Notes: generated by a model from the sequence alone, not told the origin. Counted from the first letter of the stretch, positions 32,577-41,439 are shown. The stretch is DNA of 64,000 bases from Terriglobus roseus (GCF_900102185.1 NZ_LT629690.1:3348001-3412000), one strand, 5' to 3'. Program-made: numbers and translations.

Positions 32577-33449
32577 CTATTTCAATCCAAACAGTTTGGC
32601 GGCGTTGTCGTGCAGGATGGCTTTTTCTTCCTGCGCGGTGAAGCCCATGGAGCGGACGGCTTTGAGCGCGGCGCCGGGGTTGTCGACTGGCCAGTCGGAG
32701 CCGAAGAGGAAGTGATCGGTGCCGATCTTTCTGATTGTCCAGACGAGTTCCGGCACGACGGGCGAACCTTCATAAGCGACGGCAATCGCTGACAGGTCAA
32801 AGGAGACGTTCGTTGCCATGCCCAGCTTGCTCATCTGCGCAAAGGTGAGTGCTTCGCGGAATTGCGAGAAAAACATGTGCGCCAGGACGATGTGCGTCTG
32901 CGGATGCTGCACGGCCAGCAGCAGAAATTTGCCGGGCTGGCTGGGGTCCCACGGTTTGTAGGAATCGAAGAGGATGGCGATGCCCAGCTTGCCGCATTCC
33001 TCTGCCATCGCTCCGACTGCCGGGTCCGAGACGTCGAAGTTCTGGGAGTTGGGGTGGAGTTTGATCTCGTGAACGTCAAGTTTCGCCAGACGGCGGAGTT
33101 CTTCGAGGGCGGCTTCGCCGTCCAGTGGATGCACCGACGGGACGGCGTAGAAACGCCCCTGCGACGCAGCCGCTACTGCTAACACCTTGTCATTATTGGC
33201 GCGGGTCTGCTCTGGTTGCCCTTTGGCTGCGATGACGATCAGGGCGCTTTGGCGGATGCCAGCCTGTGTGTCCAACTGCAGCAGTTTTTCCGTGCCTATG
33301 GGCTGATCCGCTTTTAACGCATCGCCGTCGCCGAAGCGGATGTGGGCGTGCGCGTCAATTACTGGGCCTTTGTACTGCTGGGCGAAGCCGTGGCCACTGG
33401 AAATAGCAAATACAAGAAGTGCAACTGCTGCAGGGAGGATTCGTTTCAT
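32577..33449 (-). CDS. exported amidohydrolase family protein
   Basis: A 290-residue protein with a signal peptide (about 1-23). The metal-site segment VIDAHAHIRFGDG and the late DHFLFGSDWPVDNPG (near residue 255) mark the TIM-barrel amidohydrolase-2 group. Intermediate KLHP and HIVLAHMF segments provide further likely ligands. Likely a hydrolase or decarboxylase of small molecules, substrate unknown. It is convergent with the LolA-like gene, with 10 bases between stops, and divergent from the sigma factor. Confidence 0.82.
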   Translation of the reverse strand: MKRILPAAVALLVFAISSGHGFAQQYKGPVIDAHAHIRFGDGDALKADQPIGTEKLLQLDTQAGIRQSALIVIAAKGQPEQTRANNDKVLAVAAASQGRFYAVPSVHPLDGEAALEELRRLAKLDVHEIKLHPNSQNFDVSDPAVGAMAEECGKLGIAILFDSYKPWDPSQPGKFLLLAVQHPQTHIVLAHMFFSQFREALTFAQMSKLGMATNVSFDLSAIAVAYEGSPVVPELVWTIRKIGTDHFLFGSDWPVDNPGAALKAVRSMGFTAQEEKAILHDNAAKLFGLK

Positions 33450-33591
33450 AGCTCGCGGATACGTATGGGATCGTGGGGCGGTTCCTGATTTTTCTTCTGA
33501 TGTGCTGGCGTGCGGGCCGGAACTAACCTTTTTTGAGTTGCAGGGTCTATCACAACAAGATCGATCTTCTGGCTTCCGGAGTCAGCGCACG

Positions 33592-34362
33592 ATGGGTACA
33601 CAGGTTGTTGGCAGTGGTTTGGCGGCGGGCACTTTGAACGACCCGACCGTAGGAAGTGTTTTCAATGCAGGCGGTGCGTTCGCACCGGGCGTGGTCGCGG
33701 TAGAATCGCCAGCAGTGGCGAAAGTAGCGGCAGGTCGGGCAGGACGAGCGGCGCTAACACCGGCGCAGATCGAAGCGCGGGCGCAGCAACGTCTGGAAGA
33801 TGACGAGTTGATCCGTCAGGCCCAGAAGGGCCAGCGCGACGCGTTTGACCAGCTTGTACGTCGGTATGATGGCGCCGTGCTTCGGCTGGCACTGCATATG
33901 CTTGGAAATGAACAAGATGCGCAGGACGTTCACCAGGAAGCGTTTCTGAAAGCGTACCGGCATCTGCAGAATTTTCGGTTTGAGTGCTCGTTTTACACGT
34001 GGCTGTACCGGATTGTGACGAATCTTTGCCTGGACGCGCTGCGTCGGCGTAAGAGCCGCCGCGAAGATCCGAGCATCGTCACCGACAGTTCGGGCGACAC
34101 GATTGACCTGATGAGCAGCGTGAGCGACGACCGCGCCGGGGCCAATCCGGACCTGGAGCTGAAGCGCAAGACTTTGAACCGGCGCATTGAACAGGCGCTA
34201 GACCAACTGACCCCGCGCGAGCGGACAGTGTTTGAACTGAAGCACTACCAGGGCCTGAAGCTTCGCGCCATTGGCGAGATGCTGCAGACAACTGAAGAGA
34301 CGGCGAAAAACACACTCTTCCGAGCAACACGTAAATTGCGCGCCAATCTGGCAGACGCATAA
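33592..34362 (+). CDS. RNA polymerase ECF-type sigma factor with N-terminal extension
   Basis: A 256-residue sigma-70 family regulator. The sigma region 2 (about residues 85-155, DELIRQAQKGQRDAFDQLVRRY and HVQEAFLKAYRHLQNFR-type) and region 4 (about 200-255, LTPRERTVFELKHYQGLKLRAIGEML) are clear. The N-terminal 75 residues are Gly/Ala/Val-rich, which is unusual for an ECF factor. The start at 33592 is chosen as the most upstream ATG with a plausible context, and a later start is possible. The next gene is an anti-sigma-like protein. Confidence 0.88.
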   Translation: MGTQVVGSGLAAGTLNDPTVGSVFNAGGAFAPGVVAVESPAVAKVAAGRAGRAALTPAQIEARAQQRLEDDELIRQAQKGQRDAFDQLVRRYDGAVLRLALHMLGNEQDAQDVHQEAFLKAYRHLQNFRFECSFYTWLYRIVTNLCLDALRRRKSRREDPSIVTDSSGDTIDLMSSVSDDRAGANPDLELKRKTLNRRIEQALDQLTPRERTVFELKHYQGLKLRAIGEMLQTTEETAKNTLFRATRKLRANLADA

Positions 34363-34525
34363 AAGCACCAAAGAACGCATCAAGACGTTCCCAGCACGAC
34401 GCAGCACCACCCACCGGCAAAGTCCGGGGCAAATCAGACGGCAGGCGATAGCGTTTTCGAAACGTTACGACCCGCCGCCGCAAAGCAACAACTTTCAGGA
34501 AGCCATACACAAGGAACACAGCGTC

Positions 34526-35491
34526 ATGAAGTGCGATGAGGTAAAAGATCAACTGATTCTGCTGGCTTACGACGAGATCCCTGAAGAGGATCACGCGGAG
34601 CTTCAGCTGCATCTGCGGAACTGTAGCGATTGCCAGGCCGAGGCGGATGCCATGGCCGAGCTGACCGCTCTTCTTGCTGAGCAGAGTCGACCCGAAGTCC
34701 CTGCCAACCTGCTGGCTGCCAGCCGTCTGCGACTGGATGAAGCGCTGGACGAAGCCAGCCAGAGCACGTGGCGGATGCGTTTGCGAAATACCCTGGTGGG
34801 TACTTGGCAGCATCTGTACGCCGCGCCCGCGCTGGCAACGTTGCTGGTGGGTGTTGGATTTTTGAGCGGCAACCTGCTCACGCGTTATCAGTTAGCCACC
34901 ACCCCGATTCCCCAGCCTGCCGTGGTCTCCATGAACGACACGGAAGGTGCAGTCAGCAATATCAGCGGTATTCTTCCGTTGCCCGATGCTGACCGCGTGG
35001 AAGTTCGTTACAACCGCGTTGTCCCCATGACCATGCAGGGCCGTCTGGATGATCCGCAGGTGCGTCAGTTGCTGACGCTGGCGGCTCAGAAGGGCCTGAA
35101 CAACGACGTGCGTGAAACCAGCGTGGACTTGCTGGCGAAGGAATGTGTTGCCGGACACCGCTGCGAACATGGTGACGGCGACCGCACGGGCGTACGTGAT
35201 GCGCTGCTGGTAAGCCTTCGCTACGACAAGAGTGCGACGGTTCGTCTGCGTGCACTGGAAGGTCTTCAACGCTTCATTGGTGAAGATCAGCGCGTGCGCG
35301 ATGCTGTGCTGGAAAGCCTGATGCACGATTCCAACGCCGATGTGCGCACGCGCGCCATTGCCATGTTGGAACCGGTGGAAGGCGATACCAGCGTGCGTCA
35401 AGTACTGCACACGGTTTCCACGCAGGACGATAACCCCTACATCCGCAATGCATCGATGCAAGCGCTGGGGAATATCGATGGCATTCAGTAA
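34526..35491 (+). CDS. zinc-finger anti-sigma factor with HEAT-like C-terminal domain
   Basis: A 321-residue membrane protein. The start at 34526 is preceded by AAGGAA. The N-terminal zinc-binding anti-sigma motif has C3 and H29-x3-C33-x2-C36, which normally grips an ECF factor. One membrane helix is at about residues 97-118 (LYAAPALATLLVGVGFLSGNLL). Residues about 170-320 form HEAT-like helical repeats (RDALLVSLRYDKSATVRLRALEGLQRF). I infer control of the sigma factor at 33592, 163 bases upstream. The start of the next gene overlaps its end by 14 bases. Confidence 0.82.
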   Translation: MKCDEVKDQLILLAYDEIPEEDHAELQLHLRNCSDCQAEADAMAELTALLAEQSRPEVPANLLAASRLRLDEALDEASQSTWRMRLRNTLVGTWQHLYAAPALATLLVGVGFLSGNLLTRYQLATTPIPQPAVVSMNDTEGAVSNISGILPLPDADRVEVRYNRVVPMTMQGRLDDPQVRQLLTLAAQKGLNNDVRETSVDLLAKECVAGHRCEHGDGDRTGVRDALLVSLRYDKSATVRLRALEGLQRFIGEDQRVRDAVLESLMHDSNADVRTRAIAMLEPVEGDTSVRQVLHTVSTQDDNPYIRNASMQALGNIDGIQ

Positions 35492-36416
35492 CCTGGCTGC
35501 GGCTGCGATTTCCCTTACGTTGCTTGTAGCACCGGTTGCACAAGCGCAGGAAGTACTGGTGTGCTCGTTGGAGGCTCCGCCCATGTATGGCGCGGGTGCC
35601 GGCGGACACAACACACCTGTGCAGGGCTACCTGGGCATCATGTTTCACGATGTTTCGGACTCCACCTACAACTCGCAACACCTAAGAGACAAACGGGGTG
35701 CAGAGATTGTGATGGTGGATCATGACGGTCCTGCTGGTAAGGCTGGCTTGCGTGAGCACGACGTTGTTCTTAGTCTGAACGGCACTACCGTGGAAGGCGA
35801 AGAGCAACTGCGGAAGCTGCTGCATGACATGCAACCGGGCAGAACCATTTCAATTTCCGTCTGGCGCGATGGCACGGAGCGTTCGTTGTCCGCCACGCTC
35901 TCAACGCGTGAGGAAGTCGATAAACAGGCACGGTTGCAACGCTGGACTGTTCCCAATCCCGACGAAACTACAGCTTCTACGGAACCCGCTCCTCCCCCGC
36001 CAGCACCGAAGAGTAATAGTGTGTTTAGCCATTCGTTCATGTCCAGCCACCTGTTGCCGATGATGCCGGTTTATACCGGCGCCACGGTGGATACGATGGG
36101 ACCGCAGCTTGCAGACTACTTTGGCGTGAAGGATGGCAATGGTTTGCTGGTACATGCCGTAGAAGGCAATAGCCCTGCCGCAGCCGCAGGCCTTCATGCT
36201 GGCGATGTGATTACTCGCATGAACGGCAACCGCGTGAATACCGAGAAGGATTGGACGCGGGCGCTGCATGAGGGCAAGGGCAAGCCCATCACCATGATTG
36301 TTGTGCGCGACCGCAGAGAACAGACGCTGACGATGGTGCCGGACGGCAAGAAACGCAGCGAAGTATCAGAACCCAAAATTGGTCCAGACAACGAACCGAT
36401 GCTCATGATGCCGTAA
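35478..36416 (+). CDS. exported protein with two PDZ domains
   Basis: A 312-residue protein with a signal peptide (residues 1-23, MAFSNLAAAAIS... to AQA). Two PDZ domains are seen: the first about residues 45-140 (GYLGIMF..., DGPAGKAGLREHDVVLSLNG), and the second about 200-290 (VEGNSPAAAAGLHAGDVITRMNG). No Ser/His/Asp protease domain is present. PDZ domains bind C-termini or unfolded peptides. The start at 35478 overlaps the anti-sigma gene. I infer an envelope-sensing role in the sigma module. Confidence 0.82.
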   Translation: MAFSNLAAAAISLTLLVAPVAQAQEVLVCSLEAPPMYGAGAGGHNTPVQGYLGIMFHDVSDSTYNSQHLRDKRGAEIVMVDHDGPAGKAGLREHDVVLSLNGTTVEGEEQLRKLLHDMQPGRTISISVWRDGTERSLSATLSTREEVDKQARLQRWTVPNPDETTASTEPAPPPPAPKSNSVFSHSFMSSHLLPMMPVYTGATVDTMGPQLADYFGVKDGNGLLVHAVEGNSPAAAAGLHAGDVITRMNGNRVNTEKDWTRALHEGKGKPITMIVVRDRREQTLTMVPDGKKRSEVSEPKIGPDNEPMLMMP

Positions 36417-36435
36417 GGTTTTCGCAGAGATAAAG

Positions 36436-36465
36436 AAGGGCGCGGATGAGATCCGCGCCCTTTCT
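36436..36465. terminator. terminator between sigma module and DHA2 pump
   Basis: A 12-bp perfect stem, AAGGGCGCGGAT / ATCCGCGCCCTT, around loop GAG, is followed by a T-rich stretch. It lies between two convergent genes (36416 and 36487). Confidence 0.7.
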
Positions 36466-36486
36466 GTTTGTGTGTATGCCGGCAGC

Positions 36487-38079
36487 TTAGTGACCGCCCA
36501 TCTGCTCCGGATCGACCTTGGCGTTCTTCGGTGGCAGTCGCATCAACCAGACCAACGGCGACAAGCCCATAACCACCCATGCAAGCATGGCGAAGGCGTT
36601 CTTGTACGCGATCATGGTGGCCTGTTGCGCCATCTGTCCGAAAGCCGATGCCATGGCCATTGGTTGCGCCTGTGCGTAGGTTGTATGCGTGGCCGCAGCG
36701 AAGCGGCTTACATAGGCCTGCAACGCATAGCTGCCAGCGGTGATGTTCGCACCCAGGTTGCTCATGTGCACCTGCGCGGAACGTGCAAGGTACGTGGTGA
36801 GCAGCGCCGTTCCCGCCGATCCGCCGATGTTTCTAGCGAAGTTTGAGAGCGACGAAATCTGGTTGCTCTTCTCTCTCGGCACACCGACGTAGTTCAGCGT
36901 GGAGATGGGGATGAAGATGAACGGAAGGCCGATGACCTGCAACATACGCCACAGCGTTACTGTTCCGAATGAGCTGTAGAGGTCCAACCGCGTGAGGTTA
37001 TACAGACCCGCAGCGACGGCGAGATAGCCAAGCATTACCGTCAGTCGCGGATCGCCTTTGCCCAGCGTTTTGCCTGCGACAGCCATCATGACCATCATGA
37101 CCAGACCGGCCGGACTGAGCACTTTACCGGCAAGCTCAGCGGTGTAACCAAGCATCGTTTGCAGATACTGCGGGATCAACACAGTCGATCCGAACAGCAC
37201 CATGCCGAGCACCAGTTGCAGGAAGACAGCTGTACCGAAGTTTCGGTTCTTCAACAGCTTCAAGTCCACGATGGGATCAGGATGATTCCACTCCCAGAAG
37301 ACGAAGAAGATGAGGATGATGACGGCGAGTGCAGCGGTGAGTTGAATCTCACCGGAGCCAAACCAGTCCTTCTCCTGTCCCTTGTCCAGCGTGAATTCCA
37401 ACAGGCCCACGCCGAGGGCAACGCTGATGAGGCCGATGAAGTCGACGGGATCTTTGCGCTTGGTGCGCGCGATGAGCTCTGGTGGGTCTTCCACCATGCG
37501 GTTCGACAGATACAGCGACAGCAGGCCGAAGGGCAGGTTGATGAAGAAGATCCAGTGCCAGTTGTAGTTGTCCGTTAGCCATCCGCCCAGCGTGGGGCCG
37601 ATGGCGGGCGCCACGACGACTGCCGCGCCGTACATGGCGAAGGCCTGGCCACGTTTTTCAATGGGGAATGTATCGGCCAGGATGGCCTGTTCGCTGGGAG
37701 CGAGACCGCCACCGCCAAGTCCCTGCAAGATGCGGGCAAGGATGAGGAACGGCAGCGTGGGCGCGAGGCCGCACAAGAGCGAGCACGCCGTGAACATGAC
37801 CACGCAGGTCATGTAAAAACGCTTGCGCCCGATGCGATTAGAGATCCACCCGGAGATGGGAAGGATGACGGCCGACGCAACCAGATAGCTGGTGAGCACC
37901 CAAGTGGCTTCATCCTGTGAAGCGCCCACGGAGCCTGCAATATGCGGCAGTGCTACGTTCGCAATGGATGTATCCAGCACCTCCATGAAGGTGGCGATGG
38001 TGACAGTCATGGCCACGAGCCAGGGGTTGTGCTTCGGCTTCCATACTGCTTCGTGATGGGTTGTAGTCGTTGCAGCCAT
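36487..38079 (-). CDS. DHA2-family multidrug efflux transporter, MarR-linked
   Basis: A 530-residue membrane transporter with about 14 helices and the DHA2 features FMEVLDTSIANVALPHI and GGWLTDNYNWHWIFFINLPFGL. It is about half identical by eye to the pump at 15078-16652. The divergent MarR gene at 38121 and two operator-like palindromes in the 41-base gap suggest direct repression of the pump. The C-terminus ends near the 36436 terminator. Confidence 0.93.
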   Translation of the reverse strand: MAATTTTHHEAVWKPKHNPWLVAMTVTIATFMEVLDTSIANVALPHIAGSVGASQDEATWVLTSYLVASAVILPISGWISNRIGRKRFYMTCVVMFTACSLLCGLAPTLPFLILARILQGLGGGGLAPSEQAILADTFPIEKRGQAFAMYGAAVVVAPAIGPTLGGWLTDNYNWHWIFFINLPFGLLSLYLSNRMVEDPPELIARTKRKDPVDFIGLISVALGVGLLEFTLDKGQEKDWFGSGEIQLTAALAVIILIFFVFWEWNHPDPIVDLKLLKNRNFGTAVFLQLVLGMVLFGSTVLIPQYLQTMLGYTAELAGKVLSPAGLVMMVMMAVAGKTLGKGDPRLTVMLGYLAVAAGLYNLTRLDLYSSFGTVTLWRMLQVIGLPFIFIPISTLNYVGVPREKSNQISSLSNFARNIGGSAGTALLTTYLARSAQVHMSNLGANITAGSYALQAYVSRFAAATHTTYAQAQPMAMASAFGQMAQQATMIAYKNAFAMLAWVVMGLSPLVWLMRLPPKNAKVDPEQMGGH

Positions 38080-38094
38080 ATCAGGTTACTGATA
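38079..38094. promoter_or_regulatory. MarR operator 1
   Basis: TATCAGGTTACTGATA is a near-perfect 16-base palindrome that overlaps the DHA2 start codon region. With operator 2 it is 23 bases centre to centre. Confidence 0.65.
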
Positions 38095-38101
38095 TATAGA
38101 G

Positions 38102-38117
38102 TATCAGGGACCTGATA
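38102..38117. promoter_or_regulatory. MarR operator 2
   Basis: TATCAGGGACCTGATA has the same half-sites as operator 1 and lies just before the marR start at 38121. Confidence 0.65.
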
Positions 38118-38120
38118 TCG

Positions 38121-38618
38121 ATGCGGAAATCGAAACAGGAAATTCGGGACGAGGCGGCGCTTCGCATTTCGCTTGCGATGAAGCGGCTGGTCAGCACAGG
38201 ACGCCTGCTGCTTGAGGCGGAACTGGAGCCCGATGGCATTACGCTGGCACAGTTGCGCATGCTGAAGACGCTGGAGGAGACCGCGGAGCTGTCGTCTGCG
38301 GAGCTGTCGCGCGCCTGTTTTGTGACACCGCAGAGCATGCAGACGCTGGTTGCCCGAGCCGAGCGCGAGGGGTGGATCAAGCGGTCCCCTTCACCGCAGA
38401 ACCGCCGCATCCTGACCACGACGCTGACAGCGAAGGGGCGGGGTGTGCTGGAACGCGGCATGGAGCTGTGGAAAGTCATCAGCAGGGAGATGTGGGGCGG
38501 AATTCAGCTGTCTGAGATGGAAGAGCTGCACCGGATTCTGAATCTGGCTGTGGACCACCTGCAGCCTCGCCTGAACAACCTGCATGACCGCCCCATGCTG
38601 AAACATGGTCCTGTTTAG
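38121..38618 (+). CDS. MarR-family transcriptional regulator
   Basis: A 165-residue winged-helix regulator: LRMLKTLEETAELSSAELSRACFVTPQSMQTLVARAEREGWIKR is the DNA-binding region (about residues 45-92), with the wing SPSPQNRRILTTTLTAKG following. It is divergent from the DHA2 pump and has two near-identical palindromes in between, so autoregulation and control of the pump are likely. The signal is unknown. Confidence 0.9.
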   Translation: MRKSKQEIRDEAALRISLAMKRLVSTGRLLLEAELEPDGITLAQLRMLKTLEETAELSSAELSRACFVTPQSMQTLVARAEREGWIKRSPSPQNRRILTTTLTAKGRGVLERGMELWKVISREMWGGIQLSEMEELHRILNLAVDHLQPRLNNLHDRPMLKHGPV

Positions 38619-38665
38619 GTTCCCTCTGTCTGCATTAGGCGATTTACCCTAGTAGGCAGACGCAA

Positions 38666-39898
38666 ATGCCATCCGTAAAAACTGAACTCGCCATTACACT
38701 TGCCGACGTGGAGGCCGCGCGTGAACGCGTGCGCGACGCCGTGTACTACACGCCCTGCGCCTTTTCACACACACTGACGGAACTTACCGGGCAGCAGGTC
38801 CACCTGAAACTGGAAAACCTGCAGATGACCGGCGCTTTCAAGGAGCGCGGTGCGCTGAACCGAATTAGCCTGCTCACGCCGGAACAGGCGCAGCGCGGTG
38901 TGATTGCGGCATCGGCCGGAAACCATGCACAGGGTGTGGCTTATCACGCAACGCGTCGCGGCATTCGGTCCACAATTGTGATGCCCGAGCCCACGCCGAT
39001 GGTGAAGGTGAATGCGACTCGCCGATTTGGGGCGAATGTGATTTTGCATGGGCCGAACTACGATGCCGCCTATGCGGAAGCACGCAGGATCTGCGATGCA
39101 GATGGATCCACTTTCATTCATCCGTTTGACGATGCTGAGGTCATCGCAGGCCAGGGCACGATCGGCCTGGAGATGCTGGAACAGGTGGATGGGCTGGAAG
39201 CTGTCGTGGTTCCCATCGGTGGCGGTGGACTGATTGGCGGAATTGCCTGCGCGGTGAAGTCGCGCAATCCGAATATTCGCGTGGTGGGCGTGCAGACTTC
39301 GCGACTGCCCAGCATGAAGGCTGCGGTGGACGCGGGTCATCCCGTTACGATTGACGCTGCAACGACCATTGGCGACGGCATTGCCGTGCGCCGTAGCGGT
39401 GACATTACGCTGCCGCTGGTGCAGAAGTACGTCGACGAAATCGTCACCGTGGATGAGGACGAGATTGCTGCGGCCATCCTCGTTCTGCTGGAACGTGAAA
39501 AGACGTTGGCGGAAGGCGCGGGTGCTGCTGCGCTTGCTGCACTGCTGCAGAAACGGACTTCGCTGAAGAATGCGAAGACTGCTGTTCTGGTGGGTGGCGG
39601 CAACATTGACGTTACCCTGCTGAGCCGCATCATTGAACGCGGTTTGGTGCAGGATGGACGTTTGATCCGGTTGCGGATTCACCTGCTGGACCGTGCGGGC
39701 GCGTTGCAGGACCTGACCACGTTGATTGCGAAACATGGCGTCAATATTGTGGATACGCTCTATAACCGCGCTTATTACGGCGTAAACCTGGGCGACACCA
39801 CGATCGACATCACCATGGAAACGCGTGGGCGTGACCAGGTGGAAGAGTTGTTGAATGCGTTGACCGAGGGTGGCTATCGGCACTCGCGAGTGCTGTAG
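38666..39898 (+). CDS. ilvA: threonine ammonia-lyase
   Basis: A 410-residue PLP enzyme that deaminates threonine to 2-oxobutanoate. The PLP Lys59 is in TGAFKERGALN. SAGNHAQGVAY (near residue 87), the glycine loop PIGGGGLIGG and a C-terminal ACT domain (about residues 330-410, IRLRIHLLDRAGALQDLTTLI) are seen. Length and ACT domain match the single-ACT type. It starts 47 bases after marR. Confidence 0.94.
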   Translation: MPSVKTELAITLADVEAARERVRDAVYYTPCAFSHTLTELTGQQVHLKLENLQMTGAFKERGALNRISLLTPEQAQRGVIAASAGNHAQGVAYHATRRGIRSTIVMPEPTPMVKVNATRRFGANVILHGPNYDAAYAEARRICDADGSTFIHPFDDAEVIAGQGTIGLEMLEQVDGLEAVVVPIGGGGLIGGIACAVKSRNPNIRVVGVQTSRLPSMKAAVDAGHPVTIDAATTIGDGIAVRRSGDITLPLVQKYVDEIVTVDEDEIAAAILVLLEREKTLAEGAGAAALAALLQKRTSLKNAKTAVLVGGGNIDVTLLSRIIERGLVQDGRLIRLRIHLLDRAGALQDLTTLIAKHGVNIVDTLYNRAYYGVNLGDTTIDITMETRGRDQVEELLNALTEGGYRHSRVL

Positions 39899-39905
39899 GT
39901 ACTTC

Positions 39906-39942
39906 GGTACTTCGTACCGTACTCGACGCCTTCGGCGTGATG
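39906..39942. repeat. dispersed intergenic repeat, copy 2
   Basis: GGTACTTCGTACCGTACTCG is followed by ACGCCTTCGGCGTGATG. The two small hairpins are GGTAC-TTC-GTACC and CGCC-TTC-GGCG-type. It closely matches 12571-12605. It sits between ilvA and a terminator. Confidence 0.65.
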
Positions 39943-39949
39943 ACAAACG

Positions 39950-39985
39950 AAAAGGGATGCGAGTTAATCGCATCCCTTTTTCTTT
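39950..39985. terminator. terminator downstream of ilvA and of the SDR gene
   Basis: A 13-bp perfect stem, AAAAGGGATGCGA / TCGCATCCCTTTT, around GTTAA, is followed by a T-rich stretch on the plus strand. It lies between convergent ilvA and SDR genes. Confidence 0.75.
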
Positions 39986-40002
39986 TGTTGAGGATTGGAT
40001 GA

Positions 40003-40803
40003 TCAGAGGTTCAGCTTTTTGAAGACGGAGTCTGGGATGGCGCGGACTACGGCCATGATGGGACGCCACTTGGCGGGGACGTACATGACGCCGCCTTCAC
40101 CCTTGGCGATCGCGTTGGCAATGTCCTTCGCTACGGCGTTCACGTCTGCGAACTTTTCACTGCCGGGCATGCCCGCCGTCATCGCGGTCTTTACTGGGCC
40201 GGGCTTGATGGTGAGCACTCCGACACCATCGCGGTCGATACGGTTACGCAGGCCGTCGACGAAAGCTGTCAGGCCAGCTTTTGACGCACCGTAGACATAG
40301 TTGCTCTTGCGGCCACGATCGCCGGCCACGGATGACAACACTGCCAACGTGCCGCGTCCCTGCTTCAAGCAGAAGTTCGCCAACCATGTGAGCATGCTTA
40401 CCGGTGCAGTGAGGTTGGTGTGCAGAATCTGTTCGGCGTGGGCTACGTCCGTTTCTGCTTTGGGCTGTTCGCCAAGAATGCCGAAGGCGAGATACGCCAC
40501 ATCCAAACCGCCGAGTTGGGTGATGGCATGCGCCAGCAGGCCGGGATGATCTTCAAGACGGTCCAGATCTGTGGCGGCGATATCGACAAAGGCCGCGCCG
40601 CGAACGCGAAGATCGCCTGCCATGGCGCGCAGCTTCTCCTCAGAACGGCCTACGAGGAAGAGGTTGGCTCCCTCCGCGGCCCAGATGCGGCAGGTGGCTT
40701 CCGCGATGCCGCTGGTGGCACCTAAAACTAAGTAACGCTTGGGGTTATGCGAGAGATCGCGCGTTGGCAGGGGGGCTTCTAATACTGTTGCTGTTTCAGC
40801 CAT
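40003..40803 (-). CDS. short-chain dehydrogenase/reductase
   Basis: A 266-residue NAD(P)-dependent SDR. The glycine motif is GATSGIA (residues 28-34), the catalytic Ser is in LAVLSSVAG and the YxxxK in VYGASKAG near residue 170. It resembles the DprE2-like group (epimerase partner), based on the start RYLVLGATSGIAEATCRIW, but the substrate is unknown. It is the second gene of a MarR-SDR operon with a 25-base gap. Confidence 0.85.
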   Translation of the reverse strand: MAETATVLEAPLPTRDLSHNPKRYLVLGATSGIAEATCRIWAAEGANLFLVGRSEEKLRAMAGDLRVRGAAFVDIAATDLDRLEDHPGLLAHAITQLGGLDVAYLAFGILGEQPKAETDVAHAEQILHTNLTAPVSMLTWLANFCLKQGRGTLAVLSSVAGDRGRKSNYVYGASKAGLTAFVDGLRNRIDRDGVGVLTIKPGPVKTAMTAGMPGSEKFADVNAVAKDIANAIAKGEGGVMYVPAKWRPIMAVVRAIPDSVFKKLNL

Positions 40804-40828
40804 CGTTCGTCATTCCTCAAAGAGGAGA

Positions 40829-41299
40829 CTAACAAACGTCCTTTGCGGGCGGTTTATAACCGGCCTTGCGCAGAAGATTGATCAATGTCTGCTGCTCGTC
40901 GCGGCTGAGCTTTTCCATCAACAATTTGCTGGCTTCCAGATGCACGTCCAGCATGCGCTGGCTCAGGCGTTGGCCCGCTGGCGTGAGATGAACGCGCACG
41001 ATGCGACGGTCCTCTTCCGAGCGTTGCCGAACCACCTGCTTCTTCTGCACCAGGCGGTTGATCACGCTAGTGGCCGTGCTGAGTGGGATGTCCATGAAAT
41101 CCGCAAACTCTGACATAAGCGACGGCCCATGCTGATTCAGCCAGCCAAGCGCACGGCCTTCCTGTGGAGTGGTCTTGATTTTCTGAAGGGAACGAGAACC
41201 GGGTGCCAGAGACATTTGCCGGAACATGCCATACAAAGCGCGCAGAAACTCCATGGGGGTAGTTTCATCAACGGGCGGCGTGGCGGACGTGCGTGGCAT
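40829..41299 (-). CDS. MarR-family transcriptional regulator, second copy
   Basis: A 156-residue winged-helix protein. The DNA-binding region reads EFADFMDIPLSTATSVINRLVQKKQVVRQ, with SEEDRRIVRVHLTPAGQRL as the wing. It is followed by the SDR gene with 25 bases between, so it probably regulates the pair. It differs substantially from the MarR at 38121. Confidence 0.88.
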   Translation of the reverse strand: MPRTSATPPVDETTPMEFLRALYGMFRQMSLAPGSRSLQKIKTTPQEGRALGWLNQHGPSLMSEFADFMDIPLSTATSVINRLVQKKQVVRQRSEEDRRIVRVHLTPAGQRLSQRMLDVHLEASKLLMEKLSRDEQQTLINLLRKAGYKPPAKDVC

Positions 41300-41388
41300 C
41301 TTGGCTCATCCTAAGCGCACTTCTCCCCGCTTGAAAAGGTTCGATGCCGTAATGACACAAAATTTTCCAAAATAATACGGAACCGGGA

Positions 41389-41423
41389 TACTTCGATTGT
41401 CGTACTATTGAAAAATCGAAGTA
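41389..41423. promoter_or_regulatory. inverted repeat upstream of ECF sigma gene
   Basis: TACTTCGATT (41389-41398) and AATCGAAGTA (41414-41423) are perfect 10-base arms around a 15-base spacer, ending 16 bases before the sigma start at 41440. Confidence 0.5.
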
Positions 41424-41439
41424 CCGGAGTTGCTTCGCC

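Noticed and set aside
38765-40069. A 434-codon minus-strand frame opposite ilvA.
   Set aside because: ilvA has PLP and ACT motifs; the frame is an Arg/His-rich shadow.
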